64,000 nt of DNA from contig NC_010524.1 in NCBI RefSeq assembly GCF_000019785.1, positions 62,001 to 126,000 on the forward strand. The letters are read 5' to 3'. The stretch is from Leptothrix cholodnii SP-6. Lineage in GTDB: Bacteria > Pseudomonadota > Gammaproteobacteria > Burkholderiales > Burkholderiaceae_C. The number at the start of each line of letters is the position of its first letter. Position 1 is the first letter of the stretch. Below, piece after piece: positions 1 to 9,771 of the stretch. The notes beneath the pieces were generated by a model, which worked only from the letters and a program-made list of their open reading frames with translations, had not been told where the DNA came from and did no database searches. The translations under genes and the position numbers were made by a program.

Positions 1-155
1 AGCGCCGCCGCTGCCACGCGGGCAAACCGCGATTTCAGAAGCCTTGGGAAGTTTTCAGATCGCGCCGGCGCGCCGCGCAGGACGTTTAGGCGGCGGGCGC
101 CCACAGTGCAGGCATCGACCTCGCACTTCGGTGCCCTTGCAGTCAGGAGCCCGCC
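1..155. other. Left-edge sequence with no supported gene
   Basis: I see no convincing coding region here. Short open frames run through the edge in all forward frames, but none has a recognisable domain, and a gene ending here cannot be judged without upstream sequence. The last part is the upstream region of the small secreted protein that starts at 156. Confidence 0.4.
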
Positions 156-470
156 ATGAAGACCGCCCGCCGTTTGATCTCCGCCGCCGCTTGCATCGCC
201 ACCGCCGTGCTGTTGGCCGCGTCACCCGCGCTCTCGCAGGCCGAGGTGGTGGCCAAGGTGGTGGCCGACTACACCGTGTTCGTCGACCCGCCTACCGGCT
301 TCGTCTTCGTCAAGCTGCCGGCGGGCTGGAAGTTCGTCGGCAAGGTCGAGGCGGCCGAACTGGCCCGGCTGCCCGGCAGCGTGGTGACGGCGCTGCTGAC
401 CGGTGAGCACGATGACGATCTGCCCGTGCGCACCGCCGGCGAGCCGCCGCGTCCGGCGCCGGGGCGCTGA
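156..470 (+). CDS. Small secreted protein of unknown function
   Basis: A 104-residue protein that I do not recognise. Residues 1-28 form a clear Sec signal peptide (positive start, Ala/Leu-rich core, likely cleavage after ALS-QA), so the mature protein should be periplasmic. The mature part is short, with an aromatic and valine-rich stretch (DYTVFVDPPTGFVFVKLPAG) that looks like beta strands, and ends in a Pro/Arg-rich tail. It lies 50 nt before a c-type cytochrome on the same strand and may share its transcript. Such small secreted proteins can accompany periplasmic quinoprotein or cytochrome systems, but the partner would be left of the window. Function is unassigned; coding status rests on the signal peptide and the conserved-looking core. 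Confidence 0.6.
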   Translation: MKTARRLISAAACIATAVLLAASPALSQAEVVAKVVADYTVFVDPPTGFVFVKLPAGWKFVGKVEAAELARLPGSVVTALLTGEHDDDLPVRTAGEPPRPAPGR

Positions 471-520
471 ACATCGGCCGCGGGTTCGCACGCCCTGTCG
501 AGCCGGATCGTGGGGGCCGC

Positions 521-937
521 ATGATGAACCGCTCGCCATCGCACATCGCCCGCCGGGCTGCGTTGGCGGTCCTGCTGGGCTGGGCCGGCGCGGCCCATGC
601 GGCGCCAGTCGGCGATGACGCCGACTGGCCGGGCGACGTTCGGCGTGGCTGGGCGGCGCTGCGGGCCTTCGATTGCGCCCGCTGCCACGGCCGCGATCAC
701 CGCGGCTGGTCGGCGCCGGACCTGGTGGCCGCGGTGCGGGACGGCAGCCGCGAGCGCTTCATGCACAGCGTGCGCGAAGGCGAGATCACGCGCGGCATGC
801 CGGGCTACCGGTCGCAGGACGCCGTGGTGGCCGAACTCGACGCGATGTACGCCTACCTGCGCGCCCGCGCCGAGGGCGTCATCGCCGCGGGCCGGCCGCC
901 ATCGGCGCGGACGCCGGAGACCGGTGCGCCACGCTGA
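521..937 (+). CDS. Monohaem c-type cytochrome, periplasmic
   Basis: A 138-residue electron carrier. Residues 1-27 are a Sec signal peptide ending AHA. The haem-binding motif CARCH is at residues 52-56, and a Met in RGMPGY (residue 93) is the likely distal axial ligand, giving a class I cytochrome c fold. The length and single haem fit the small cytochromes that take electrons from periplasmic dehydrogenases. It follows the small secreted protein at 156 by 50 nt, and its donor enzyme is probably encoded to the left. The Pro/Arg-rich last 20 residues are probably disordered. Family is secure; the specific donor is not visible. Confidence 0.85.
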   Translation: MMNRSPSHIARRAALAVLLGWAGAAHAAPVGDDADWPGDVRRGWAALRAFDCARCHGRDHRGWSAPDLVAAVRDGSRERFMHSVREGEITRGMPGYRSQDAVVAELDAMYAYLRARAEGVIAAGRPPSARTPETGAPR

Positions 938-1035
938 CCGGTTCGGCGAACGGCATGCGTGTGCGCGGTCACCGGGGTCCCTTCGGGCCGCGCACGCCGG
1001 CGATCGCCCTCGAGCCAGCCCGCTGGCCCGGCGGC

Positions 1036-2024
1036 TCAGCTGCCCGGCACGTCGATCACCCGCATCGGCTCGAACGCCGCCTGCTCGCCCTTGCCCGCAT
1101 AACCCAGCGGGTTGGCGATCACCCGACATTGGCCCGTGCGGCCATCGGTTCGTGCCCCCTCGGCGACGTAATCGACCCGGCAATGCAGATGACCGTGCAG
1201 CCAGAGGTCGGCCAGCGGCAGCAGATCGTCGAGCGCGTTGCAGAAACCCGCCGTGCCCGGCACCAGGCCGTAGCGCGGATCGGCGCTGCGCAGGCTGGGG
1301 GCGAAATGCGTCACCACCACGGTCGGGCCGTCATGCGGCTCGGCCAGCGCGGCGCGCAGCCAGGCCTGGTCCTGCAGGCCGAGTTCGCGCAGTTCAGCAG
1401 CCAGCATCAGTGAGCCGTCGGCCGCCAGCGTGGTGTTCTTGCGCAGATAGAAATTGGCCGCGCGCAGGGCCTTGTCACGCTCCTGCATCTGCCAGGTCAG
1501 CAGGCTGTCTGCGCCTTCGTTGCGCGCGGCGGTGGCCTGCCGCGCAGCGCGCCTGACCGTCTTGCGATGCGGCGTGCCGGTCAGCAGGCCGCCGCCCTGG
1601 CCGGCCGCCTTGAGCTGCAGCGCGGTGTCGGACGCCAGCGCGTCGAAGTCGGTCCACAGCGTGCAGCCGATGAAACGCACGCCGTCGATCACGTGGCTGG
1701 CGCGGTCGAGCCAGATGATGCCGAGCGCGTCGCACAGCGCACGCAGGCGCTCGCGCGTTTGCGCGTAGGGCAGCGTGTCGTATTCGTGGTTGCCGGGCAC
1801 GTAGATGACGGTCGACCACGGCGCCCCCGGCCGCTTGGGCGAAAACGCGCCGAGGCCGAAATCGCCGTCCTGCAGCAGCCACGAACCCGGCACGTGCGAG
1901 CCGACATCGCCGGCCAGCACGAGCAGGTCGGCGCCCGGCGCGGCCTGGGCGGCGAAGCCCGGGTTGTTGTCGAGGTGCAGGTCTGACAGCAGCTGCAGGC
2001 GCAGCCGCGGCGGTGTTGTGGCCA

Positions 2025-2025
<1 letters not shown>
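1036..2025 (-). CDS. Metallophosphoesterase (calcineurin-like)
   Basis: A 329-residue cytoplasmic hydrolase. The dinuclear-metal motifs appear in order: SDLHLD (Asp15, His17), LAGD (Asp40), PGNHEYD (Asn79, His80), THFAPS, and LHGHLH near the C-terminus. This is the full calcineurin-type set, so it should be active on a phosphoester, but the substrate cannot be told. The ATG overlaps the stop codon of the upstream LLM flavoprotein gene as TGATG, implying translational coupling. An in-frame extension upstream of this ATG exists but would run antisense-like through the neighbour, so I reject it. Confidence 0.85.
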
Positions 2026-3026
<1,001 letters not shown>

Positions 3027-3086
3027 CGGCCGATGATGCCTGCGCGTCGCCGCCTCGTCAGGCCGGCGCCGCAAGGCCTCACGGCG

Positions 3087-4136
3087 TCATTTCCAGAGCT
3101 CGACCGGCTGGCCGCGTGCGCGCAGCCGGTCGGCCTTGTCGCGCAGGTAGCGCTGGAACTCCGGCTCGCGCCGGTAGCCGCCGTCGGCCACGTATTCGAA
3201 GGCGCTGGCGAGGTGGAAGGGGCGGGTGTAGCCGTCGAGCCGGAAGACCTCGGCGCCGCCCGCATCGAAGAACACCAGCGTGGGCGTGAAGCTCACGCCC
3301 AGCTCGCGCGCCCAGGCGTCGGCACGTTGGCGGCGATCGGCGGGCGTGACGATCTCGGCGCCGTCGGACAGGGCCAGCCGTGCGACGTCGAAGCGCGCCA
3401 GCTGCGTGCGCACCTCGGGCCGCTTGAAGCCCTGGTCGTGCATCTCGTCGCAGGCCCGGCAGTGGCGGGTCTCGAACAGCACCGCCAGCGGCCGGGCGCC
3501 GGTGCGGCGGCGCAGGTCGAGCGGCGCCGGCATGAAGAAGGCCTCGTCGGTGAGCTGCGGCCGGGCCGGCGCGGCCGGCGAGCGGGCCAGGAACTGCGCC
3601 AGGGTTTCGCGCTGGTCGTGCCCGCCGATCAGGTAGTCGAGCACCGCGCTGAAACGCTGCGGCGGCTGGTAGCCGTTGAGGCGCAGGCGCACCTGGCCGC
3701 GGGCATCGAGGAACAGCAGCGTCGGCGTGAACTGCACCTTGAGCTCGCGCGCCAGCGCCTTCTCGCTGAGCGTGCGGCCGTCGGTCCAGCTCAGCTCGCG
3801 GTCGCCCCACAGGTTGAGCGCGATCGCCACGAAATGCACGCGGGTCTTGTCGGCGATGGGCTTTTGGCTGAAGTTGGTCTGCATCAGCTCGCGGCAGTAG
3901 GGGCAGCCGTCCTGGCCGACGTAGACCATCAGCTGCTTGCCGGCCTGGCCGGCGCTGGCGAGTTCTTCCTTGAAGTCGAGGAAACCTTCGGTGAACCAGG
4001 GCGGGATGTCGATCGCCAGCGGCACGGCGTGTGCGGCGTCGGCCGGTTTGGCGTCGGCGGCCCGGGCGGGTGCGCCGAGCAGCGTGGCAGCGAGGCAGAG
4101 CAGGCCGCACAGCAGCCGGATCGGCAGGTGTTTCAT
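3087..4136 (-). CDS. Periplasmic protein with two thioredoxin-like domains (SoxW-like)
   Basis: A 349-residue secreted thiol-disulfide protein. Residues 1-27 are a signal peptide (ARA-AD cleavage). Domain 1 carries CPYC at 78-81 and domain 2 carries CRAC at 226-229; each is followed by the cis-proline segment (FTPTL) of the thioredoxin fold. It is the last gene of the leftward sox group, 66 nt after slyX. That placement suggests a reductant or chaperone for the Sox proteins, comparable to SoxW/SoxV systems that keep SoxY in a usable thiol state. The tandem arrangement of two active sites is less common than the single-domain SoxW. Thioredoxin identity is firm; the Sox role is inference from position. 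Confidence 0.8.
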   Translation of the reverse strand: MKHLPIRLLCGLLCLAATLLGAPARAADAKPADAAHAVPLAIDIPPWFTEGFLDFKEELASAGQAGKQLMVYVGQDGCPYCRELMQTNFSQKPIADKTRVHFVAIALNLWGDRELSWTDGRTLSEKALARELKVQFTPTLLFLDARGQVRLRLNGYQPPQRFSAVLDYLIGGHDQRETLAQFLARSPAAPARPQLTDEAFFMPAPLDLRRRTGARPLAVLFETRHCRACDEMHDQGFKRPEVRTQLARFDVARLALSDGAEIVTPADRRQRADAWARELGVSFTPTLVFFDAGGAEVFRLDGYTRPFHLASAFEYVADGGYRREPEFQRYLRDKADRLRARGQPVELWK

Positions 4137-4201
4137 CGTCGGCTCCCAGTCGATGGCGGGATGGGCGAACCTGATCGTAGGCCGGTGGCCCGGGCCTGCG
4201 C

Positions 4202-4423
4202 TCAGTAGTGCGGTGGCAGCTCGTCGCGCAGGCTGCGCACGGTGGCGCCTTCGCCCGATTGCTGCTGCAGTTGAAGCAGCTCGCGCGTCAGCAGGTCGAT
4301 CTGGCGCTGCTGGCGCACGACGATCTGGTTGAGGTGCTCCACCAGGTCTTCGGTGAAGCTGGCCTTGACCTCCAGGTCGGTCAGGCGGGTCTCGATGTCT
4401 TGCGGATTCGTGATGGCGTTCAT
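4202..4423 (-). CDS. slyX: SlyX family protein
   Basis: A 73-residue cytoplasmic coiled-coil protein. The pattern ETRLTDLEVKASFTEDLVEH followed by Gln-rich heptads and the C-terminal LPPHY are hallmarks of SlyX; the usual length is about 70 residues. Its biochemical role is undefined in general. It sits between soxA and the thioredoxin gene on the same strand, 47 nt after soxA. That is probably incidental to thiosulfate oxidation, since SlyX is widespread in bacteria without Sox. Confidence 0.88.
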   Translation of the reverse strand: MNAITNPQDIETRLTDLEVKASFTEDLVEHLNQIVVRQQRQIDLLTRELLQLQQQSGEGATVRSLRDELPPHY

Positions 4424-4470
4424 GGCCGTATTGGACGCGAATCGGCGCCCGTGCGGGTCCGCGTCACGGC

Positions 4471-5256
4471 TCACGGCCGCACGGCGGGCGCTTCGACCGG
4501 CAGGCCGCGGCTGCGCCAGGCGAGGTACAGCTCCAGCTCGACCAGCGCCGGCGCGCCCCAGTCCGGCACCTGCGCGCGCACGCCGGTCAGGCAGTTGCGC
4601 AGCCGGCGCTGCAGCGAGCCGATGCCCTGCCATTCGAGCCGGTAGGTCGGGTAGCCGTTGACGTGGCCCTGCGGGATCCGGCTGCCGCCCAGGCGCAGGC
4701 CGGCGCGCTGGTCGTGGCACTGCGCGCACGACAGGTCGATCTGGCCGATGCGCTGCCGGTACAGCGCCTCGCCGCGGTCGCGAAACGGCGCCAGCCGCGG
4801 GTCGTCGGCACTGGCCAGCGGCAGGCCGCGCGAGGCGTGGGCGAGCGCACTTTCGAGCGCCAGCAAGGGCTGGCTTTCGGCCGCCAGCGTGGGCGCCTGC
4901 TGATGCCGCTGGCGGCACAGGTTGATGCGCTGCGCCAGGTCGACCGGGCGGCCCAGCAGCGTGTCGAAAGCGGGGTAACGCGCCGCCACGCCGCGCATCG
5001 ACGTGGCCCGCTCGCCGTGGCAGCTGGCGCAGGACTTGGCCGCCTCGCCCACCGGCTGCGACCACAGCGCCTCACCGTCCTGCACCCACAGCAGGCCGGG
5101 GTTGAGCGTGTCGTCACGCTGCATCGCCTGGGTCTGCGCGCCCATGTCGTCGAAGCCGGAGCGGCGCGGGTCGGTCACCGATTGCGCCATCGCAGTGGCC
5201 GCTGCGAGCCAGGCGAACGAGAGCGCGAACGCAGCGGTAACGCGCATCGGCTTCAT
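4471..5256 (-). CDS. soxA: SoxA, c-type cytochrome subunit of L-cysteine S-thiosulfotransferase
   Basis: 261 residues. With SoxX it forms SoxXA, which attaches thiosulfate to the swinging-arm cysteine of SoxY in the periplasm. A signal peptide ends AMA-Q (about residue 24). Two haem motifs are present, CASCH at 76-80 and CAQCH at 177-181, so this is the dihaem form. Cys222 in LRNCLTGVRA is the expected catalytic cysteine and haem ligand. The ATG overlaps the soxZ stop as ATGA. All key residues are present, so the enzyme looks functional. Confidence 0.95.
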   Translation of the reverse strand: MKPMRVTAAFALSFAWLAAATAMAQSVTDPRRSGFDDMGAQTQAMQRDDTLNPGLLWVQDGEALWSQPVGEAAKSCASCHGERATSMRGVAARYPAFDTLLGRPVDLAQRINLCRQRHQQAPTLAAESQPLLALESALAHASRGLPLASADDPRLAPFRDRGEALYRQRIGQIDLSCAQCHDQRAGLRLGGSRIPQGHVNGYPTYRLEWQGIGSLQRRLRNCLTGVRAQVPDWGAPALVELELYLAWRSRGLPVEAPAVRP

Positions 5257-5573
5257 GTGACGGTGATGCGCACGTTCTCGGTCTGCGCGAAGCCCTCGTC
5301 ACCCTCCCAGCGCAGGCTCAGCGTGCCGCTGTCGGTCGCCACGGTGGTGAAGGCGATGTAGGGGTTGGCGGCGATGGCCGCGTGCAGCTCGGCGCTGAAG
5401 ACGCGCTCGCCGTTGTAGTCGCAGCTGAAGCGGCGGATCAGGTTGCGCGGCAGCAGCGTGCCGTCGGGGCCGGGGCGGTAGCCGGTTTCCATCGGGTGCG
5501 CGATCAGGGTGCGGATCTCGATGACCTCGCCGCGCCGGGCTGTCGGGGGTGCGGTGATGAGCGTGCGTGCCAT
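5253..5573 (-). CDS. soxZ: SoxZ, partner of the sulfur-carrier protein SoxY
   Basis: 106 residues, the normal length for SoxZ. The N-terminal pattern RRGEVIEIRTLIAHPMETGY and the C-terminal strand NVRITVT are typical of this immunoglobulin-like protein, which forms the SoxYZ heterodimer. I start at ATG 5573 (MARTLITAP); the 13 codons upstream in frame are not family-like. It lies 26 nt after soxY and overlaps soxA by 4 nt. Confidence 0.93.
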   Translation of the reverse strand: MARTLITAPPTARRGEVIEIRTLIAHPMETGYRPGPDGTLLPRNLIRRFSCDYNGERVFSAELHAAIAANPYIAFTTVATDSGTLSLRWEGDEGFAQTENVRITVT

Positions 5574-5599
5574 TGCTGGAGATCTCGTCGAGCCCGGGC

Positions 5600-6076
5600 C
5601 TATTCGATGCACGCGGCCAGCGTGACGATCACGTCGACCCGCTGCAGCCAGCAGCTGCCGTCGTTCATGCGCGCCACCGCCACCAGCTGCTGCGAGGTGG
5701 CGAGCCGGATGCGGGTGGACACCGTGGCGCGGCCGGCACGCGGGCCGAGCTCGAAGCGCGCGACGTCGCGCTGCGGGTTGCGCTCGTTGAACAGCGCGAT
5801 GCCGGTGACGTGGTCGGCCGCCGTCATCGGGCTGTCGACGCTGACCGTCACCGGCACCACGTTGCCGTTGTCGACCAGCGTCGCCACGTCGAGCCGCACC
5901 CGGCCCTCGCGCACCACCGCGCCGGCCGCGTAGGTGGTGATGGCGGCGGCAAGGTCGAGCGCCTGCGCGCGCGCCGGGCGCACGAACACGCTGGCCACGG
6001 CACCGGCGCCCAGCGTCAGGCCGAGCGCCAGCAGGTCGCGGCGCGGCAGCGGGTCGAGCGGGGGCGGGCGCTTCAT
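5600..6076 (-). CDS. soxY: SoxY sulfur-carrier protein with an atypical C-terminus
   Basis: 158 residues, the periplasmic carrier whose C-terminal cysteine holds sulfur intermediates. Residues 1-37 form a Tat-type signal with PRRDLLALGL and ARA-QA cleavage, as in other SoxY. The fold-defining segments are present, including HVTGIALFNERNPQ and a C-terminal strand. The terminus, however, reads TLAACIE rather than the canonical GGCGG: Cys156 is the only cysteine at the tail, but it is flanked by Ala and followed by Ile-Glu. A second cysteine is at 142. The frame is clean to a TAG stop. It is either a variant carrier with a less flexible arm or a SoxY-like protein for a different partner. Confidence 0.88.
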   Translation of the reverse strand: MKRPPPLDPLPRRDLLALGLTLGAGAVASVFVRPARAQALDLAAAITTYAAGAVVREGRVRLDVATLVDNGNVVPVTVSVDSPMTAADHVTGIALFNERNPQRDVARFELGPRAGRATVSTRIRLATSQQLVAVARMNDGSCWLQRVDVIVTLAACIE

Positions 6077-6083
6077 CGGCGGG

Positions 6084-6527
6084 TCACTCCTTGAGCGTGA
6101 CGAGGTAGGCCACCACGTCCTCGATCTGCTGCGCGCTCAGCAACGGCCGGCCCTGCCACGCCGCAGCCACGTCCACCAGGCCGTCGACGCGGTGATACGC
6201 CGGCATGATCGATTGCGGATCGAGCCGCCGGCCGTCGACCAGCCGCAGGCGCAGTTGTGCCGCCGACCAGCGTGCGCCCGCGCCGCCCAGGTCGGGCGCC
6301 AGGTTGCCCTGGAAACGCACCTCGGGGAACGGCCCGCGGTGGCACAGCAGGCACAGGCCGGTCTGCCGGCTGGCGACGATGGCGCGCCCGCGTGCGGCGT
6401 CGGCCGGGGCCGTGGTGAGCGGCGCGGGGATCGCGTCGCCGACCACCTCGAACGCGACCACGCCGTTCGCCGCGGCCGAGCCCAGCCACCCGGCCAGCAG
6501 ACCGAGCGTGATGGCGCTCTGGCGCAT
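6084..6527 (-). CDS. soxX: SoxX, monohaem subunit of L-cysteine S-thiosulfotransferase
   Basis: 147 residues. A signal peptide is followed by a cytochrome c domain with CLLCH at 59-63 and the axial methionine Met108 in SIMPAYHR, as in SoxX. It pairs with SoxA encoded 0.8 kb further on and passes electrons to the respiratory chain. The stop is 7 nt before soxY, so X-Y-Z-A are tightly linked. The start lies only 20 nt after the molybdopterin oxidase gene, with no room for a strong separate promoter, so the oxidase genes may share this transcript. Confidence 0.92.
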   Translation of the reverse strand: MRQSAITLGLLAGWLGSAAANGVVAFEVVGDAIPAPLTTAPADAARGRAIVASRQTGLCLLCHRGPFPEVRFQGNLAPDLGGAGARWSAAQLRLRLVDGRRLDPQSIMPAYHRVDGLVDVAAAWQGRPLLSAQQIEDVVAYLVTLKE

Positions 6528-6547
6528 CGGCCACGGCACGCCGGCTC

Positions 6548-8818
6548 TCAGGCCTTCTTCAGGCTCTGGTTCTTCAGCGGCAGCTCGCGGATGCGCCGGC
6601 CAGTGGCGGCGAAGATCGCGTTGAGCACCGCCGGCGCGGCCACCGCGATGGTCGGCTCGCCGACACCGCCCCAGAAGCCGCCCGAGGGCATCACGATCGT
6701 CTCGACCTGGGGCATCTCGTCCATGTGCAGCACCGGGTAGCTGTTGAAGTTGCTCTGCTCGATGCGGCCGTTTTTCAGCGTGCATTCGCCGTACAGCGCG
6801 GCCGACAGGCCGTAGACGAACGAGCCCTCGACCTGGGCCTCGATCTGCTGCGGGTTGACCGCGTGGCCGCAGTCGGTGGCGGCGACGATGCGGTGGATCT
6901 TCAGCTTGCCCGCATCGCTCACCGACACCTCGGCGCAGGCCGCCACGTAGCTGCCGAAACCCATCGTCTGCGCCAGACCGCGGAACACGCCCGCGGGCGC
7001 CGGCTTGCCCCAGCCGGCGCGCTCGGCCGCGGCGTTGAGCACCGCCAGGTGCTTCGGGTGATTCGCCATCAGCTTGCGCCGCAAGGCCAGCGGATCCTGC
7101 CCGGTGGCGTGCGCGATCTCGTCGATGAAACATTCGAGGTAGATCGCGTTCTGGTTCAGGTTGACGCCGCGCCAGAAGCCCGGCGGCACCGACGGATTGC
7201 GCATCGCGTGGTCGATCAGCAGGTGCGGCACGCTGTAGCCGATCGAGGCCTCCGGGCCGGGTGCGTTCAGCCCCTGGAACACGACCGGATCCTTGCCGTC
7301 CTTGATGTTCTGCGGGAACACGCCGGCCAGGATGGACTGCCCGGCGATGCGCATGTGCAGCGCCGTCAGGTTGCCCTGCGCGTCGAGCCCGGCGCTGAGC
7401 TTGCACATCGTGGCCGGGTGGTAGCGGCCGTGCTGCATGTCCTCCTCGCGCGACCAGATCAGCTTGACCGGCGTGCCCGGCAGCTCGCGCGCGATCGCCA
7501 CCGCCTGGCGCACCCAGTCGTGCACGGCGCCGCGCCGGCCGAAGCCGCCGCCCAGGTGCAGCTTGTAGACCTCGCACTGCGCCGGTGGCAGGCCGGCGGC
7601 TTCGGCGGCGGCGGCGAGCGCGGCCTCGCCGTTCTGCGTCGGCGTCCAGACCTCGCAGCGCGCAGGCGCACCGGCGGCCGACAGCGTGATCTTGGCCGTC
7701 GCGTTCATCGTCTCCATCGTCGCGTGGTTCTGGTGCGGGTAGGCGTAGATGGCGTCGATGCGGCGCGCCGCCGTGGCCAGCGCGGCCCGGGCGTCGCCGT
7801 TCGAGTTGCCGACCACCGCGTCGGGCGCATCGAGCGCGGCGCGCATCACGGCGCTGAAGGCCGCGCTGCTGGCCTGCGCGTGCGGGCCTTCGTCCCACTC
7901 GATGGGCATCGCTTCGAGCGCGCTCCTGGCGCGCCACCAGGTGTCGGCCACCACGGCGACCGCGCTGTCGCCCACGCGGACCACCTTCTTGACGCCCGGC
8001 CGCCGCATCGCCGCGGCCGCGTCGAAGGACTTGACCTTGCCACCGAACACCGGGCAGTCGCGGATCGCCGCGTTCAACAGGCCGGGCAGTTGCAGGTCGC
8101 TGCCGTAGACCTGCTTGCCGGTCAGCTTGTCGAGCGTGTCCAGCCGCGCCAGGCGCTTGCCGGCGAGCTGCCACTGTTTCGGGTCTTTCAGCGCCACGTC
8201 GGCCGGCGGCGTGAGCCTGGCCGCGGCGCCGGCGACCTGGCCATAGGTCAGCGTGCGCCCGCTCGGCGTGTGCGTGATGACGCTGGCGGCGGCGCGGCAT
8301 TCGGTGGCCGGCACCTGCCACTGGTTGGCCGCCGCCTGCACGAGCAGCGTGCGCGCCAGCGCGCCGCCCTTGCGCACGTACTCGTGCGACTCGCGGATGC
8401 CGCGGCTGCCGCCGGTCGAGAAGTTGCCCCAGGCGCGGTTGCGCGCCAGGTTCTGGCCGGGCGTCGGGTACTCGGTGCGAACCTTGGCCCAGTTGCAGTC
8501 GAGCTCCTCGGCCACCAGCTGCGCCAGGCCGGTGAGCGTGCCCTGGCCCATCTCGGAGCGGGCGATGCGCACGATCACGGTGTCGTCGCTCTGCACCACC
8601 ACCCAGGCGTTGATCTCGGGTGCGGCCGCGCCGGTCTGGGCGTTCGCATCACCGGCCAGCGGGATGTGGAAGGCCACCACCAGCGCGCCGGCCGACGCGC
8701 TGCCGATGAACTGGCGGCGCGTCAGGCCCGCCGGTGTCACAGGCTCGGCGTGTGAGCCACTGGGCGTCTGCAGCATCGCATCGGGCTGGTCGAAGGCGAA
8801 GATCGCGGGCGTGTTCAT
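6548..8818 (-). CDS. Molybdopterin-binding large subunit of a xanthine-dehydrogenase-family oxidase (IorB-like)
   Basis: 756 residues. It belongs to the single-chain form of the aldehyde/xanthine oxidase large subunit typified by isoquinoline 1-oxidoreductase beta. A twin-arginine signal (LTRRQFIGS, residues 32-40) marks export to the periplasm in folded, cofactor-loaded form. Family segments include [16 protein letters not shown] and, near the C-terminus, GGVGEPTI with the catalytic-glutamate context. Electrons pass through the 2Fe-2S partner encoded just upstream, overlapping by ATGA. The substrate (aldehyde or N-heterocycle) cannot be told from sequence. It directly precedes soxX. Confidence 0.9.
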   Translation of the reverse strand: MNTPAIFAFDQPDAMLQTPSGSHAEPVTPAGLTRRQFIGSASAGALVVAFHIPLAGDANAQTGAAAPEINAWVVVQSDDTVIVRIARSEMGQGTLTGLAQLVAEELDCNWAKVRTEYPTPGQNLARNRAWGNFSTGGSRGIRESHEYVRKGGALARTLLVQAAANQWQVPATECRAAASVITHTPSGRTLTYGQVAGAAARLTPPADVALKDPKQWQLAGKRLARLDTLDKLTGKQVYGSDLQLPGLLNAAIRDCPVFGGKVKSFDAAAAMRRPGVKKVVRVGDSAVAVVADTWWRARSALEAMPIEWDEGPHAQASSAAFSAVMRAALDAPDAVVGNSNGDARAALATAARRIDAIYAYPHQNHATMETMNATAKITLSAAGAPARCEVWTPTQNGEAALAAAAEAAGLPPAQCEVYKLHLGGGFGRRGAVHDWVRQAVAIARELPGTPVKLIWSREEDMQHGRYHPATMCKLSAGLDAQGNLTALHMRIAGQSILAGVFPQNIKDGKDPVVFQGLNAPGPEASIGYSVPHLLIDHAMRNPSVPPGFWRGVNLNQNAIYLECFIDEIAHATGQDPLALRRKLMANHPKHLAVLNAAAERAGWGKPAPAGVFRGLAQTMGFGSYVAACAEVSVSDAGKLKIHRIVAATDCGHAVNPQQIEAQVEGSFVYGLSAALYGECTLKNGRIEQSNFNSYPVLHMDEMPQVETIVMPSGGFWGGVGEPTIAVAAPAVLNAIFAATGRRIRELPLKNQSLKKA

Positions 8819-9318
8819 GCGCGGCTCCCGTCGATGTGCACGATGCCGAGCGCGGCGCCCTTGGGGTCGCCGCCCTGCGCCGCCACCTTGATCGCCGCAC
8901 GGATGCGGTTGTAGGTGCCGCAGCGGCAGATGTTGGTGATCGCGGCGTCGATGTCGGCGTCGCTCGGTTTCGGTTTCTCGGCCAGCAGCGCGCTGGCCGC
9001 CATGATCATTCCGCACTGGCAGTAGCCGCATTGCGGCACGTCGAGCGCGGCCCAGGCCTTCTGCACCGGGTGCGAACCGTCGGGCGACAGGCCTTCGATC
9101 GTGACCACCTTCTGCGCCGCGCCGACGCTCGACAGCGGCCGCGCGCAGCTGCGGGTGGGCACGCCGTCGATGTGCACGGTGCAGGCGCCGCACTGGGCGA
9201 TGCCGCAGCCGTACTTGGTGCCGGTCAGGCCGAGCTGCTCGCGCAGCACCCACAGCAGGGGCGTGTCGGGCTCGGCATCGAAGTCACGGCGCACGCCGTT
9301 GACGTGGAGGGTGGCCAT
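8815..9318 (-). CDS. 2Fe-2S small subunit of a xanthine-dehydrogenase-family oxidase (IorA-like)
   Basis: 167 residues, cytoplasmically assembled partner of the large subunit. The plant-type 2Fe-2S cluster is held by Cys38, Cys43, Cys46 and Cys58 ([12 protein letters not shown]). The second, helical 2Fe-2S domain uses CGYC at 97-100 and CRCG at 131-134. It has no signal of its own, as expected for a hitchhiker exported with the Tat-tagged large subunit. It is the first gene of the leftward run 9318 to 3087; the region upstream is the long intergenic gap. Confidence 0.92.
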   Translation of the reverse strand: MATLHVNGVRRDFDAEPDTPLLWVLREQLGLTGTKYGCGIAQCGACTVHIDGVPTRSCARPLSSVGAAQKVVTIEGLSPDGSHPVQKAWAALDVPQCGYCQCGMIMAASALLAEKPKPSDADIDAAITNICRCGTYNRIRAAIKVAAQGGDPKGAALGIVHIDGSRA

Positions 9319-9510
9319 CGTCGGTCTCCTGCGCTGGGGCTGGCGGGCCCGCGGGGTGGGCTTGTCGGTGCCGGGATGGGCGCCGCAGCCTCGGGTCGTG
9401 TCGCGATCGGGCTCCCCCGATCTGAAACATTCTGGAGCCAGATGCCGCCCGCGCTGCTGCAGGGGTCTTGCCGCGAGTCCGTCGCGCCGATCGGGTCCGG
9501 CGCGGCCGGC

Positions 9511-9530
9511 GGAGTATCTCTAGATATTCC
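9511..9530. promoter_or_regulatory. Imperfect palindrome, candidate operator
   Basis: GGAGTATCT and AGATATTCC form inverted 9-nt arms with one mismatch around a 2-nt centre, about 190 nt upstream of the IorA-like start. The heptamer ATTCCGG occurs at 9526-9532 and again at 9540-9546. Which regulator might bind is unknown. Confidence 0.3.
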
Positions 9531-9754
9531 GGTCCATGGATTCCGGAATGTGCCGGTGGCGCACGGCACGGTATGCAAACGGCGTCGTTCATCTTGCATT
9601 CAGATAATGACGGCGCACCTTTTCCTATGCAAAGACGATTCATCGGGCAGGTTATCGGCGCGCCATTTTCGGGTCGATCTCGTCGGTTGTTTCAATTCGT
9701 CCACGCAGTTCCGATGATCCGCTCAATGACGCCGTCGGCACTTACGATTTCTTA

Positions 9755-9771
9755 ATGGGATGCACTCCCAT
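9755..9771. repeat. Short perfect inverted repeat
   Basis: ATGGGA, 5-nt loop, TCCCAT. It lies in the AT-rich part of the gap, about 345 nt before the multicopper oxidase start. It may be an operator half-site pair or chance. Confidence 0.25.

Noticed and set aside
3087-6527. A complete sox operon
   Set aside because: soxB and soxCD are absent from the window, so only soxXYZA can be claimed.
9572-9633. Two copies of TATGCAAA 54 nt apart
   Set aside because: Eight bases in an AT-richer tract is weak and no further copies were noticed near the genes.
9468-9755. 95-codon open frame in the long gap
   Set aside because: No ribosome site, no domain, spans candidate regulatory repeats.
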